Positions 11,996-24,001 of a DNA stretch of 64,000 bases are shown one piece after another (the first letter of the stretch is position 1; every line of letters starts with the position of its first letter). The position numbers and the translations under genes were made by a program. The notes under the pieces were generated by a model. It worked only from the letters and a program-made list of their open reading frames with translations, was not told the DNA's origin and did no database searches. The DNA is from Epiperipatus broadwayi (taxonomy: Eukaryota; Onychophora; Udeonychophora; Euonychophora; Peripatidae): NCBI GenBank assembly GCA_028023455.1, contig JAQFVV010012405.1, forward strand, positions 3,971,149 through 4,035,148. The letters run 5' to 3'.

Positions 11996-13902
11996 TCTAA
12001 AAGAAAGTGAATATCGGATCTTACCGTAATCTGCACTACAAGGGCCCATCTAGGCATGTAAACCTAGAAAAATTTATAAAGTAGGCAGATACGCTGTTAA
12101 GATCCCACTTTATTTTATATTTAGATCATTAGCCCATTGTCACTAGCTCAGTGGAGACGCAGAGATAATAATCTATATCTTTAGTTTATATCTTAAATAT
12201 AAAAAAATAAAAGCCACTGCCAGTAATTAATACACCAACAATATTTATTTACACACATATATAATCTTTTAGAATTTGAGGAATAACATTTATTATTTTA
12301 GATTTTAATATTAACATTTAATTTAAATTATTATTTTAAAATTTTAAGATTGGCGAGTATGAATAAATTACATAGATTTGCATTTGAAAAGAAAATATTC
12401 TGTCCCTGCTTTAACCTTAGGCCAAAAAGTTCGCAGTCAAACTGGCATCAATCCATCTGATACATTGATGTATTCAAACATTGATGTATTCAATGCAGCA
12501 TGAATACAACAGCACAAAATACTGTTGTATTCAATGCAGCATGAATACAACAGCACAAAATACTATACTGTCAGGAATGTACATCTGAACAGTAAGTAGA
12601 GTTAGAGAAGACATTGTCTCTCAACCAAACAGGAATGCTACATCTGCCGGTGAGAAAAACAATAAACAAAAAACTCCACATGAATGGACTGCATCTTCCG
12701 TCTTACTATCCAATTCCATTAGGCAAACAGGGGGTGTTCGGTGTATATATGCAATCCTTCCCATAGCGGATCTCATGCTACATTTACTAATTACATCAAT
12801 ACATCTAATCCATTGACCCAATTTAGCTACGAAACAAATAACCTAAGATTACCCTCCCTTAAACTATATATAACTTTACAAATCTATATAGCCATTCACG
12901 CCCAACTCAAATTTAACATTTAGATACGTTCGCACAGATGAATTTTATAAAATTTGTTTTATAATGTTGAGTATAGATTGGCTGCATAGATTCCATGGTC
13001 AAAAACATTTCAAAATAAACATAACCGATCAAAATACAAAGTCATCGATAACGTCAATTGCAGAGGGAATACAAGAAACCCAATGGCATTCATCATAAGA
13101 TGCCGCATTGACATCAATGACATATATTCTAATCGAATATGAAAACCACAACATAATTAACCCCTAACGAATCCATGCAATGTCCATACCAACTTAAATT
13201 AATGCATTTATAATAATTTATACAAATAAAAAATAATAAAATGGAAATGATTTTTTTTTAGCAAGCAAATATGTAAAAATTAAACATTTATAATTAATTT
13301 GAAAGATAAGTCAGATATATATAATTTAAACATTAATTGTCACTTTTGAAAATCAGATAAGAGTTCATTTTTAAATTTAGGTTAGCTGAAAGTTTGAATG
13401 AAAGTTCTTAATTATTTTTAAATTTTGAAATTGTTCAGTTCAATAGCTTACAGAAGAAGAATCATGGTTCTTGGTGCCGATTAACCATGATGTCCCCATT
13501 GGAAAACTGGATGGATGTTATGGAAGTGATCTTAGCTGGTTTCATTTCAGAATCACAGTCATTTCATTTTTTTTTTTAAAATAGAGAGTGTGATATGTGC
13601 GTCCTATCACAACTCTCAAAAACAATCAAGCTGGAACTGTCTGGAAATCAATATTTCTCTTTTTATAGTATCCATACAGATTCAACCAACAAAACATCCC
13701 TAACCCATCATTTTCATTCGGGTCCGGGCTGAGGCTTGGTGCTTCCATTGGTCAAACTAATTCTTTTTATTCTCTTATCTGTCTTATCATCTGACTTTTT
13801 AATTACAGTATATAAGAGCCCAAGGGCTAGCTTGCTTTTCAATTAATTTATAAAACAATCATTTCCATTTACAAAAATATTTTATCTTTAAATCTTGTAC
13901 TT
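11996..13902. repeat. 1.9 kb duplicated unit, copy A
   Basis: Direct copy of 14,628-16,496, collinear over the full length with scattered substitutions and small indels. It starts at AAAAGAAAGTGAATATCGG and ends at TTAAATCTTGTA. Near the 3' end it carries CAGTATATAAGAGCCCAAGG, a TATA-box-like sequence, as LTRs often do. The other ends show no TG...CA border or convincing target duplication. Copy A alone has a second tandem copy of a segment of about 39 bp (GTATTCAATGCAGCATGAAT...) near 12,484-12,560. A minus-strand 66-codon frame at 12,621-12,821 is shared with copy B. It is an unidentified repeat, either duplicated or two insertions. Confidence 0.85.
12621..12821 (-). CDS. Hypothetical 66-residue frame in the 1.9 kb unit, copy A
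   Basis: Starts MGQWIRCIDV and ends FSPADVAFLFG. The partner in copy B at 15,196-15,396 has the same length, with about eight substitutions and no frame disruption. The protein is Cys-rich with a hydrophobic C-terminal third (CGVFCLLFF) but matches no family I recognise. Conservation between two recent copies is expected even for non-coding DNA, so this is weak support for translation. Confidence 0.2.
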   Translation of the reverse strand: MGQWIRCIDVISKCSMRSAMGRIAYIHRTPPVCLMELDSKTEDAVHSCGVFCLLFFSPADVAFLFG

Positions 13903-14627
13903 TATTATAACAAAGTACGTTCAGATACTTTTATTAATTAAAAAAAAATATTTTTAAAGTTTTGCATCTGTGCAAATATATACATATACATGTTTAGCTT
14001 TTAGTTTTTAATAAATTTATTTTTATTTGCGAACTTAAAGTTTTTATTTTGAATTAAAGTAATGGCATATTTATATATCGTTACATATCAGTAAACTTCC
14101 TCAAAAACAAAAACATTAAAAAAAAAAAAAGACTTTACTTAGTGTTAGTAATTACATTACACAAATTGATTATATATTAAAATTGTGAAAGGAAAAAAAA
14201 AATTTTTTTAAAAAAAGACAACACAGTAATTACACACAAATATGATAAAAAAAATTGTTGACTGTTTATTCTTTACTACCAGCTAAATTTCTGCCTCCTC
14301 CCTTCCAAGTTTCTTTTCTCCTACTTTTAACTATTACTTAGGCACGTTAAACGATTAGATTTTAAACAAGACTTTTTTTTTTATTAAAAAAAATTATGAC
14401 ATATTAATTATTACGATTTATTCCTTGCATTTATTTTTACACATGCACAATTTTTCTTACTGTCAGTACCTTAAAACAAAACTCCAACTATAACTCTACG
14501 TTAATACAAAAAATATATTTATACCCATTTCAGAAAAATATTATGAGCATGATTTATTTTCAAAATTTCTCAGGGTACTGGTGGTTTATTAAAGATCGGC
14601 CCAAGTTGGGTGGCCAGTTATAACTAT
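13903..14627. other. Spacer between the two 1.9 kb units
   Basis: 725 bp of A/T-rich sequence with many homopolymer runs and no reading frame of note. If the flanking units were LTRs this would be an internal region without coding capacity. No primer-binding site or polypurine tract was seen at its ends. Confidence 0.5.
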
Positions 14628-16496
14628 CCAAAAGAAAGTGAATATCGGATCTTACCATAATCTATACTACAAGGGCGCTATCTAGGCACTTAAACCTAGA
14701 AAAATTTATAAAGTAGGCAGATATGCTGTTAAGATCCCACTTTATTTTATATTTAGATCTTTAGCCCATTGTCACTAGCTCAGTGGAGATGCAGAGATAA
14801 TAATCTATATCTTTAGTTTATATCTTAAATATAAAAAAATAAAAGCCACTGCCAGTAATTAATACACCAACAATATTTATTTACGCACATATATAATCTT
14901 TTAGAATTTGAGGAATAACATTTATTATTTTAGATTTTAATATTAACATTTAATTTAAATTATTATTTTAAAATTTTAAGATTGTCGAGTATGAATAAAT
15001 TACATAGATTTGCATTTGAAAAGAAAATATTCTGTCCCTGATTTAACTTTAGGCCAAGAAGTTCGCAGTCAAACCGGCGTCAATCTATCTGATACATTGA
15101 TGTATTCAATGCAGCATGAATACAACAGCACAAAATACTATACTGTCAGTAATGTACATCTGAACAGTAAGTAGAGTTAGAAAAGACATTGTCTCTCAAC
15201 CAAACAGGAATGCTACATCTTCTGGTGAGAAAAACAATAAACAAAAAACTCCATAGGAATGGACTGCGTCTTTCGTCTTACTCTCCAATTCCATTAGGCA
15301 ATAAGGGGGTGTGCTGTATATATATGCAATCCTGCCCATAGCGGATCTCATGCTACATTTACTAATTACATCAATACATCCAATCCATTGACCCAATTTA
15401 GCTACAAAACAAATAACCTAAGATTATCCTCCCTTAAACTATATATAACTTTACAAATCTATATTTACAAATCTATATAGACATTCATGCCCGACTTAAA
15501 TTTAACATTTATATATGTTTGCACAGATGAATTTTATAAAATTTGTTTTATAATGTTGAGTATAGATCGGCTGCATAGATTCCACGGTCAAGAACATTTC
15601 AAAATAAACATAACTGATCAAAATACAAAGTCATCGATAACATCAATTGCAGAGGGAATACAAGAAACCCAAAGGCATTCATCATAAGATGCCGCATTGA
15701 CATGATGACTTATATATTCTAATCAAATATGAAAACCACAACATAATTAACCGCTAACGAATCCATGCAATGTTCATACCCAACTTAAATTTATGCATTT
15801 ATAATAATTTATACAAATAAAAAATAATAAAATGGAAATGATTTTTTTTTTTTAGCAAGCAAATATGCAAAAATTAAACATTTATAATTAATTTGAAACA
15901 TAAGTCAGATATATAATTTAAACATTAATTGTCAATTTTGAAAATCAGATAAGAGTTCATTTTTAAATTTAGGTTAGCTGAATCTTAAAAGTTTGAACGA
16001 AAGTTCTTAATTATTTTTAAATTTTGAAATTGTTCAGTTCAATATCTTACAGAAAAAGAATCACGGTTCTTGTTGCTGATTCCCATGATGTCCCCATTGG
16101 AAAACCGGATGGATGTTATGGAGGCGATCTTAGCTGGTTTCATTTCGGAATCACAGTCATTTCATTTTTTTTTTTAAATAGAGAGTGTGATATGTGTGTC
16201 CTATCACAACTCTCAAAAACAATCAAGCTGGAACTATCTGGAACTCAATATTTCTTTTTTTATAGTATCCACACAGATTCAACCAACAAAATGTCACTAA
16301 CCCATCATTTTCATTCGGGTCCGGGCTGAGGCTTGGTGCTTCCATTGGTCAAGCTAATTCTTTTTATTCTCTTAGCTATCTTATCCTCTGATTTTTTAAT
16401 TACAGTATATAAGAGCCCAAGGGCTAGCTTGTTTTTCAATTAATTTATAAAACAATCATTTCCATTCACAAAAATATTTTATCTTTAAATCTTGTA
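14628..16496. repeat. 1.9 kb duplicated unit, copy B
   Basis: Same orientation and order as copy A. It begins AAAAGAAAGTGAATATCGG and ends TTAAATCTTGTA, after which the flanks diverge. The TATA-like CAGTATATAAGAGCCCAAGG is kept. An inverted pair GGATCTTA / TAAGATCC about 80 bp apart sits near the 5' end in both copies. A plus-strand frame of 101 codons (16,024-16,329) is open here but has a TAA stop in copy A, which argues against a conserved protein. Confidence 0.85.
15196..15396 (-). CDS. Hypothetical 66-residue frame in the 1.9 kb unit, copy B
   Basis: Counterpart of the frame at 12,621-12,821, starting MGQWIGCIDV. Equal length, no indels, a handful of amino-acid changes. No recognised domain and no evidence of expression; listed because it is the only frame kept open in both copies. 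Confidence 0.2.
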   Translation of the reverse strand: MGQWIGCIDVISKCSMRSAMGRIAYIYSTPPYCLMELESKTKDAVHSYGVFCLLFFSPEDVAFLFG

Positions 16497-16541
16497 TAAT
16501 ATATTATATTTTACTGTGAATGTTTAGATGGTTACTGGTTG

Positions 16542-16585
16542 GAACTTATATATATATATATATATATGTGTGTCAAAATTTAAAT

Positions 16586-16616
<31 letters not shown>

Positions 16617-16626
16617 TTAAATTTTG
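16542..16626. repeat. (TA)n/(TG)n microsatellite bounded by an inverted repeat
   Basis: Two (TA)n(TG)n blocks; the second lies between CAAAATTTAAA (16,574) and TTTAAATTTTG (16,616), an exact 11 bp inverted pair. Likely a simple-repeat expansion inside a small hairpin. Confidence 0.85.
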
Positions 16627-18550
16627 ATTATTGTTTTTGCAGGACAAACATGGGTTTATATTTCTAGAACAACTGAAATGGTCCTTGTCAAAGCTGAAGT
16701 CAAGTAAAAAATTAGTCTAAAAGTGAGACATAAAATGGTGCTGAAATTTTTTTATATGTATGTTTAATTATGGATTCTTCTCAGAAGAACATGAAGAAAT
16801 AACTTCATATTAACACCTAAATCAAGATGTTTTTCACCAACAAAAGGAGGCACCTATTTTGTTAACCACTAAACACAATTATATATTAATCAATTCAGTA
16901 ATAATAATTTATGAGATTGAAATAAATTACATTACAAATATAAACAAAAAGTAAATTCACTTAGTTTTACATTATTTTCTGAAAGTGGAAACATTAAGAA
17001 TTCATGTGTAATGGTCTTATGAAGGACTAAACCAAAAATGCATTATAAAATAAAATAAACTTCTTATATTATTAGCTGTAATAAATGTAATGTCTAATGC
17101 TGTTAGGATGAAGAAGCAATTTTGTAAGTTCATTTTCTTATAGGAAATGTCCATCAATAGACATTGTAATTTTTTACATCTACTTAATGTAATAAATTTA
17201 TATATAAGCTTATGTGTAATTTATATTGTACAATTGATTAAATCTAATTTAAACTCTTTAAAAATGAATTTAATGCCACTCTCTGTCTTGAGAAGATAAA
17301 CTAAAATTAAGTTGATTTCTTATATAGATTTGAAACAATTATGTTCATTCTCATATTTTGTTATTATCTAAATTGTAAACTTAATTTCTACATGAATAAT
17401 TAAAATAAAATGAGTAGTGCATGGACTTTAAATAATACCCCCTTTGTGCCAACCAGGATCATCATCAATTGTGTATCCATAAACACTAAATATAAAACCC
17501 TATTTTATATAACTGACTGTTATCACAAATACAGCTCAGTGAACAAAAGTTCTTCAACTGTTACTGTGAACAAGAGATATAATACAAACATATAATATTT
17601 TAAATCTATTTTATGATTGAGTAAATTTACTGGAATACCTTTAACAATGAAATAGCAATTTACTAATAACAATAAAAATGAAATTAAGGTCTTCTGAATA
17701 TGGCTATACATATAAATTAAGCCTTTTAATTTTGATTAATACAAATAGTTATAACATTATGATTTACAAATACCTCACAATGAGTTTACATAAAACACAT
17801 ATGGACAATACAAAATTTATGAATAAATTGTCATAAATCTATAAATCAAATTTATTTTTATAATACATAACTAATGACTGATTTAAGGTATATGTGGGTG
17901 TACATGGAAATGTGTGACCATACAGGTGTTTATAAAAATAAATAAATGTAATAAATCATATATTTTCTTAACACATAATTCATACAATATCAAAAATATA
18001 CATGAAGTGCACATATATATAAGCACTCAGATGTGTTGTATAATAATTTAAAAATTAACATGTTCAAATTGTCATAGACTTATAAAAAAAATTAATTTGT
18101 TTTAATAACACAAATGCACCCGTATAAAGTGTGTATATATATAAAAAAAATAGAGAATATAAATTAAAGCTATTAATTAGCCTCATTTTTTATGGTAAGT
18201 AAAAGTTTTCTTGAAAAATATTTACTTTTTTGACAGTCCTCCATCAAGGTTTTTCTTTTTTTTTTTTTTTAGTTATTTCTAATTAATTGTAAATATCTTT
18301 AAAAATACTCCAGCAAGTTATTTTTTATTTCCTAATCTAGACAGATTTTTGGAATTTACTTTTTTTTTCAAAATAAAATTATATATGGACCAATCATTTG
18401 ATTTTAGATTTTTAATTTAAGCAAAAATTATTTACTTGTTTTACTTTTAAATTACTAATTTTGAAGGTCATTTTTAAGGAATTATTTAAAATACTATAAT
18501 TCTCAATATATATAACACTACTCATCAACTGTACTTTATATATATATATA
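16627..18550. other. AT-rich non-coding stretch
   Basis: No supported feature; chance frames only. Confidence 0.45.
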
Positions 18551-18552
18551 TA

Positions 18553-19518
18553 CACTAGGGTCTCTTTTTATGCGGATTTATTTAACGCAATTTTGAAGTT
18601 ATGCGATTCACATTTCTCTGGAAGTCGAACTCTGATAATGCGCTATTACTTTAAATAATAAATTTCATGCACTTACATCATATTGAAAGTAATAGCACAT
18701 TATTGGAATTCGACTTTCATCTTAGTAATTTCAATATTTTCAGTGCTTTATAATAATAAGATTTTATGCAATAATGAAATTAAAATCATGATTTCCACAT
18801 TTTATGTATACCCACATTAAATTTTATAAGATTATAATGTAAATTTGTTCAAACATTGTGCGTGTTAATTTTGCATTTTAAATCACATTCTGTTTTTGCT
18901 TTTTAAAAAAGAATGTAATCAATTATTAATCATTTAGTGTCCACAAGTTTATTTTTAAAAGGTGAGTAATAGCAGTGGGTACAATTAAAATTAAAAATTA
19001 AAAAATTAAAGACAAAAATAAGAATTTAATTTTTAGTTGTTAGATTAATTACTAATTACGTTGTCACCAGAAAACCAATAACACAACATGAGAGTGACGT
19101 TGGTGCTAGTTGTATTTCCTCTTGTGAAGAATCTGATTTTTTACCAGTTTGCAAATGAACCTGTTTAATGGCAAATAGCGATAATAATTAAAATGTATAT
19201 AAAAAAATGTAAATTACTGTAAATTATGCATAAAAATATATTGTTTTGAATAAAATTAAATATTATAGTTAAAAAAGTTTGTCTTGTATCAATTTTTTTC
19301 AAATTTGAAATTTTTTATTAGTCATATTTTATTTCCTTATTTTTTTTTTGCGCGAATTTTAAAGTAATATTATGTTAGTGCTTTGCTTTTACGCAATTTT
19401 TGAAAAATCACAGTCCATATCCCCCCTTTTTCAAGGTAAGTTACGTCTATTTTTGCATGATTTTGTTTGCATGTCTTTTCTGAGGAACCTATCTATCGCG
19501 TAAAATGAGACCCAGGTG
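18553..19518. mobile_element. Non-autonomous pogo/Tigger-like DNA element (MITE), 966 bp
   Basis: The left end CACTAGGGTCTCTTTTTATGCG and the reverse complement of the right end CACCTGGGTCTCATTTTACGCG form terminal inverted repeats of about 22 bp. They are directly flanked by TA on both sides (18,551-18,552 and 19,519-19,520), the target of Tc1/mariner/pogo elements. Repeated TTATGCGATT-type words near the ends are typical of pogo/Tigger termini. An internal inverted pair lies at 18,620-18,656 and 18,683-18,720 (GTCGAA...TAATGCGCTATTACTTT). No transposase frame is present, so it would depend on a transposase in trans. The superfamily assignment is inference. Confidence 0.75.
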
Positions 19519-19520
19519 TA

Positions 19521-20911
19521 TATATATATTGTACCGGAAATGGTAAATGAAGGTTTATCATATCAGACTCTTAGGCAGAGAAGAACATACTCAGAGAGTA
19601 TGTATGTCCAAATGATAGCTATAAAATATATAACTAGCATTACATTTGCAGTACATAACTTCTTTACTGGCTGCTGACTTTAACACCTTTATCTGTATCT
19701 CTCTGCATATAGATAAAACAGTATACATATAAACTACTTCAGCAAACGGATGGACTCTCTGAGCAAGCTGGTCCCTTCTAAACAATAGACTGGCTTATTG
19801 TCTTTTTGGAAAGACAATCTGGTAACTGTTGGCCTGAAGTGAGCTTCATTTAGTCTCTATGCCATCTAATATACACATATATGGGCTATCAACAACATAA
19901 AATCTGGGATTGCTCCCATGAGAATTCAAACTCTGTTATTGTGAACTAGTAGCTGTAGCTGAACTTGCACTGTTTTGCCTTTAATTATAACTTCATGGTC
20001 TTCATGCTGTTGTAATATGTAAAAACTTTAAAACCTCCCCCTAATTTTTTCCCAACCTTTTTATAGTTAGAGTGGAAAAAACAGTAATTTAAAATAAATT
20101 TTCTTTATCTTGATTGAAAAAGTTAATGATTCTTTTCAATTCTTTTTAATTCTTTGAAAAACAATTTTGTAGGATTTTTATCACAATATGTTATATAAGC
20201 TTTAATTTAAAAAAATTATTTAATCAAAATAATGGAATTTTATAATTGCCAGTATATTTATTTTAACACAAAAACATGCTTGGTTTAATTTCAAAATCAG
20301 AATAAAATATTAATTAGATCTTTTTAAAATGTTTAATTTATAAAAAAATTGTAAAATTCAAAATTATTTAATCCTTAACTATTATTCCAGTGTAATATAG
20401 AAAATATCTATCAATAAGTTTTGTTTGTGTTTATTTCTATTTTTCCTTTCAACTTTATATAGATATATGGATACAACCTACTATGTGGTTATGTGCTATG
20501 AGACACATAACCATCTCACATATATATAAACAAAATATGCAAATGTCTCTGTGGTAATGAGAATGTATACATAATACAAAAATCTTAACAATTCAATTTA
20601 ATGTGTTTTCATTGTTGTAGACCAGGTTAACAGTATCAATTTACTTAAATTAAATAAATCCAGTTCTAAGTACTGAAATCACACTCTGCAATTGATGTAT
20701 TTTGTATATATATACACTTTGATTTATACATTGCAGACAGATATTTTGTTATTTACATGTTATCACATTATCCTAACTTGTACAGCAGCAATTTTTTTTG
20801 TCTCATCACAATTATGTCATCTAGTGTAAGCTTTTATAAACAACTGGTGCCAAATAGTAGTGCTTAATAAATTTATTCAATGCTTTTGAATATTCAAATT
20901 ACTTTTTAGTT
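19521..20911. other. AT-rich non-coding stretch with one small hairpin
   Basis: No gene recognised. TGGTTATGTG (20,486) and CACATAACCA (20,504) form a perfect 10 bp stem with an 8-base loop. A 64-codon frame at 19,591-19,785 has no family resemblance. Confidence 0.45.
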
Positions 20912-21012
20912 TATCATTGATGAAAGACATAATCCAGAAACTAATTTGGAGATATTGGATGGGACAACACTGGATAAGATTGTATTAAACTCTTCTATCT
21001 AGCATCTGGTAA
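20912..21012 (+). repeat. Diverged copy of dispersed repeat R4
   Basis: CATTGATGAAAGACATAATCC followed by AGAAACTAATTTGGAGATATTGGATG and TCTAGCATCTGG matches, with substitutions, the R4 copies at 35,568, 61,965 and 62,865. The most diverged member seen here. Confidence 0.55.
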
Positions 21013-21789
21013 TTACTAGAAGTTACACTAGATGGCATAACTATTATTTTAAAAAAATATAAAATTAAAATACAAGATGGCTAAAAATAACTTTCTAGAG
21101 AGTGAAGTCCAACCATTTTTAGTTGCAATTGTTTTTTTAGAAAATTTCATCATGAGGTTTTCAATGCTTATTACTTTCAAAATGGATACTTTTCAAAATT
21201 CTATTAAGGATTATAATTTCTAATAATTGAAAGAGTCTTAGAATCCATTATAGTGGATACTTAAAAGTATTAAAAGTCTTCCATATTTTTTAATATTAAA
21301 CATCTTATACTATTTTCATTATTTTCTATAATGGATTTTTTAATTTGTATTTTTGTCAGATCTAAAAATAAAATGTACGAATGCAGTGTTATCATTAAAA
21401 TCAAATTTTATATTACAAATAGTTAATGGAAAAAACATATTTGATATACCACAAAATTCAATATCAAAAGTTATTTTGACTAGTGTTTCTGTATTGAATG
21501 ACAACTGTCAAATAAATGTAAATTACCTTTTCAACAGAAATTGAAGATTATCCCATATATTTGATGCTCCCATCATTCAGTAATGCAAAGGGTACAATCT
21601 TAGTTGACCATTAGTTTACTACCATTACTTAGTACACTACTATGATAGAACTCAGTCACTTACTATCAAGACCAGATTTTTTTAAATCTAAGGAGCATCT
21701 TAAGTGGTCCTTGACCTATGCAACTAGCCATTTTCTGCATTGCTATTATTTTTTCCAATCAACATCATCAACCATTATCAATCCACTGC

Positions 21790-22600
21790 AGGATGAAGGT
21801 CTCTCCAAGTTCAATCCATCTTCTCTAATCTTTAACTTTTCTTCTCCACAATACCCCTGCACTTTCTATTTCATCCATCCATCTTGCATGTGGTCTCTTT
21901 CTGGGTCTCTCAAAATCTCTTGGAATCCAGTTTAAGAGTTGAATTGCCCATCTATTATCATCTCTTCCAGCAATATGTCCAGCCCAACTCCACTTCAGTC
22001 TTTTAATTTTTTCAATGAGGTCAGTAACACCTGTTTGTTCTCTTACCCATATATTGCCTTTTCAATCTCTTCTTGTTACTTTTAACTTACATCACTCCAT
22101 ACTTTTTTGAGTGGTCTGAAATCTCTGTATTGCTCTTCTATTAAGTGTCCAAGTCTCAGATCCATAAGTAAGAACTGGTAAAACATATTTATTAAAAACC
22201 TTCCTTTTCAAATATAGGCATATTTCTTTTTAATATCAAGTTACTTCTACCAAAAGCCCTCCAACCAAATTTAATTCTATGATTAATTTCATCATTATGT
22301 TTCCAACTGTATTAATAATCTGACCAAGGTATTTGTAGCTATTAACTTCTTCTAACTCATCATAACAAATCTTTATTTTCATATTTTGAGAAAATCCATT
22401 AAACGTTTATCTTTAGTCCTACTTTCCTACTTTCATCTGATAACTCCTGCAAAATTTCCAGCATTATTTGAAAAAACAACTACATCATCTGCAAAATCTA
22501 AATGATTTAAATAATCTCAATTTACCTTCGCTTCTTTAGCTTCCCATTTTAATCCACAAAATACTTCTTGCAGCACTGCTGTAAAAGCTTTGGAGATATG
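21790..22600 (-). pseudogene. LINE reverse transcriptase motif C to C-terminus, broken
   Basis: Contains LDFADDVVVF near 22,480-22,500 and then, in changing frames, the KVFNKYV, LTYGSETWTLNR and KWSWAGHI-type words of the RTE C-terminal region, ending at a Trp-Arg-rich tail. It matches copy 1 over 10,500-11,285. Frame is lost repeatedly, so no protein could be made. Confidence 0.8.
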
Positions 22601-22618
22601 GAATCACTCTGTCTTTCT

Positions 22619-22717
22619 TCCATAGTGTAAGCTTGTGGTTAAAACACCTGTAGAGGTCCCTACTATCGCATTTTTACACACATATTATCGAGGTTATAGC
22701 CTCAGTAAATATTACTA
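22619..22717 (-). repeat. R2 repeat inserted in LINE copy 2
   Basis: LINE copies 1 and 2 are collinear except here. In copy 1 the gap corresponds to about 33 bp of RT sequence (11,463-11,505), replaced in copy 2 by about 100 bp matching R2 at 1,549-1,651 in reverse complement, including CTGTAGAGGTCCCTACTATC. The insertion therefore postdates the LINE. A clean target duplication could not be read because the LINE bases at the junction are missing. Confidence 0.7.
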
Positions 22718-23158
22718 GTATTATTATGTAATCTAATTGTTGCTGTTGCATTTTTATAAATATTCTTTAAAATATGACAATGTCCTGGATCAATACCTTG
22801 ATGATCCAATGCTTTAATGAATGAAGAAATGGTTATAGAATCAAATGCTTTTTCATAATCTACAAATCTAAAGCATAATGGCAACTCATATTCATTTGTC
22901 CTTTCTATAACTTCTCTCAATACCTGGATATGATCTATTGTACTAAAACCATTTTTAAATCCAGCTTGTTCTCTTGGTTGATGGAAATCCAATGTTCTCT
23001 GTAGATGAGTTGTAATTATCTTGGTAAAAAAATTGTATAAAACTGATAGGTCTGCAATTTCTATCTTTTTTATCACCTTTTTTAAATATTAATATTAACA
23101 CTGCATTTTTCCAATCATCTGGTACATCTTTATCACTTAGACATTTGGTACATAACAT
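22702..23158 (-). pseudogene. LINE reverse transcriptase, fingers and palm motif A, frameshifted
   Basis: Two overlapping frames (22,955-23,158 and 22,702-23,076) together give DVPDDWKNAVLILIFKKGDK and NCRPIS (motifs 0-1), QREQAGF-like REQAGFKNGFSTIDHIQ (motif 2) and FVDYEKAFDSI (motif A with both aspartates kept). A frameshift near 23,050 separates them. The reading stops inside the R2 insertion. Downstream, the ADDVVVFS motif C remains near 22,480. Confidence 0.88.
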
Positions 23159-23160
23159 TG

Positions 23161-23970
23161 CTAAAAAAAATTAATTTCTTCACCTGCTTCTTTTAATATA
23201 TCAATTATAATTCTATCATTTCCTGGAGCCCTTCCTTTCTTCATAAATTGAAATGCATGACTCACTTCATTTAAAATTCTGAGCAATTCAGAAGATGTAA
23301 TAGATATAGGAGGTACTTGTTCTTTATTACTATATAATTCTTGATAGACATCTTCTACACATTTAATGATGTCATCTCTCTTTTTAGTAATAATTCCATT
23401 TTTGTTTCTTATTGCAGATATAAATTTCCTACCAATACCAAAATGTTGTTTTACATTCTTGAGACTTTTATTCTCTTCTACAGCTTTCCTTGCTAGGTCA
23501 TAGTTATACTTTCTTACATGATTTTCAACTCTTTTCCACACCATTTTACAAAATTCGAGATATTCGATCCCTTTTAATGCATCATTTTTGTATATCTTCA
23601 TATTCCTTTCTTTCTTCATAAATTCTCTAGTCTCAATAGAAATTTTATTGGTCAATTGCTGCCTTTTTGTACCAGCTATCTTTGTTGCAGTTTTTAAAAG
23701 TGTATCAGTTATTTTCTTATTAATTTTATTCAAATCTGAATCATGTTCAAAATCTAGTAATACTTGAAACCAATTTGTAAGTTCTAATGTAAATTCATTA
23801 GAATGTTTCTGAAGATTAGAAATATCAACTGTAAATATTATTTTTCTTAATTTTTGTCTCTCTAGTTTTGCATTAACACATATTTTACATCTTACTAATT
23901 GATGATCACTTCCTGTGTTAAATTTATTAAGAACATTACAATCTTGAAATATGTATTTTCTGTTAGTCAA
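23161..23970 (-). pseudogene. LINE endonuclease end and linker to RT
   Basis: The longest open LINE segment (269 codons). It starts with TNRKYIFQDC and contains GSDHQLVRCKI, the terminal SDH catalytic motif of the endonuclease. A charged linker follows, with repeated K/E-rich helices, and then AFQFMKKGRAPGNDRI, the conserved block just upstream of the RT fingers. It ends at a stop before the RT core and does not encode a complete enzyme. Confidence 0.88.
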
Positions 23971-24001
23971 AATATAATCCAGTTTTGCTGTACCTTCATT
24001 T

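Noticed and set aside
13903-14627. Internal region of an LTR element with 1.9 kb LTRs
   Set aside because: No primer site, polypurine tract, coding sequence, TG/CA ends or target duplication; left as an unclassified spacer.
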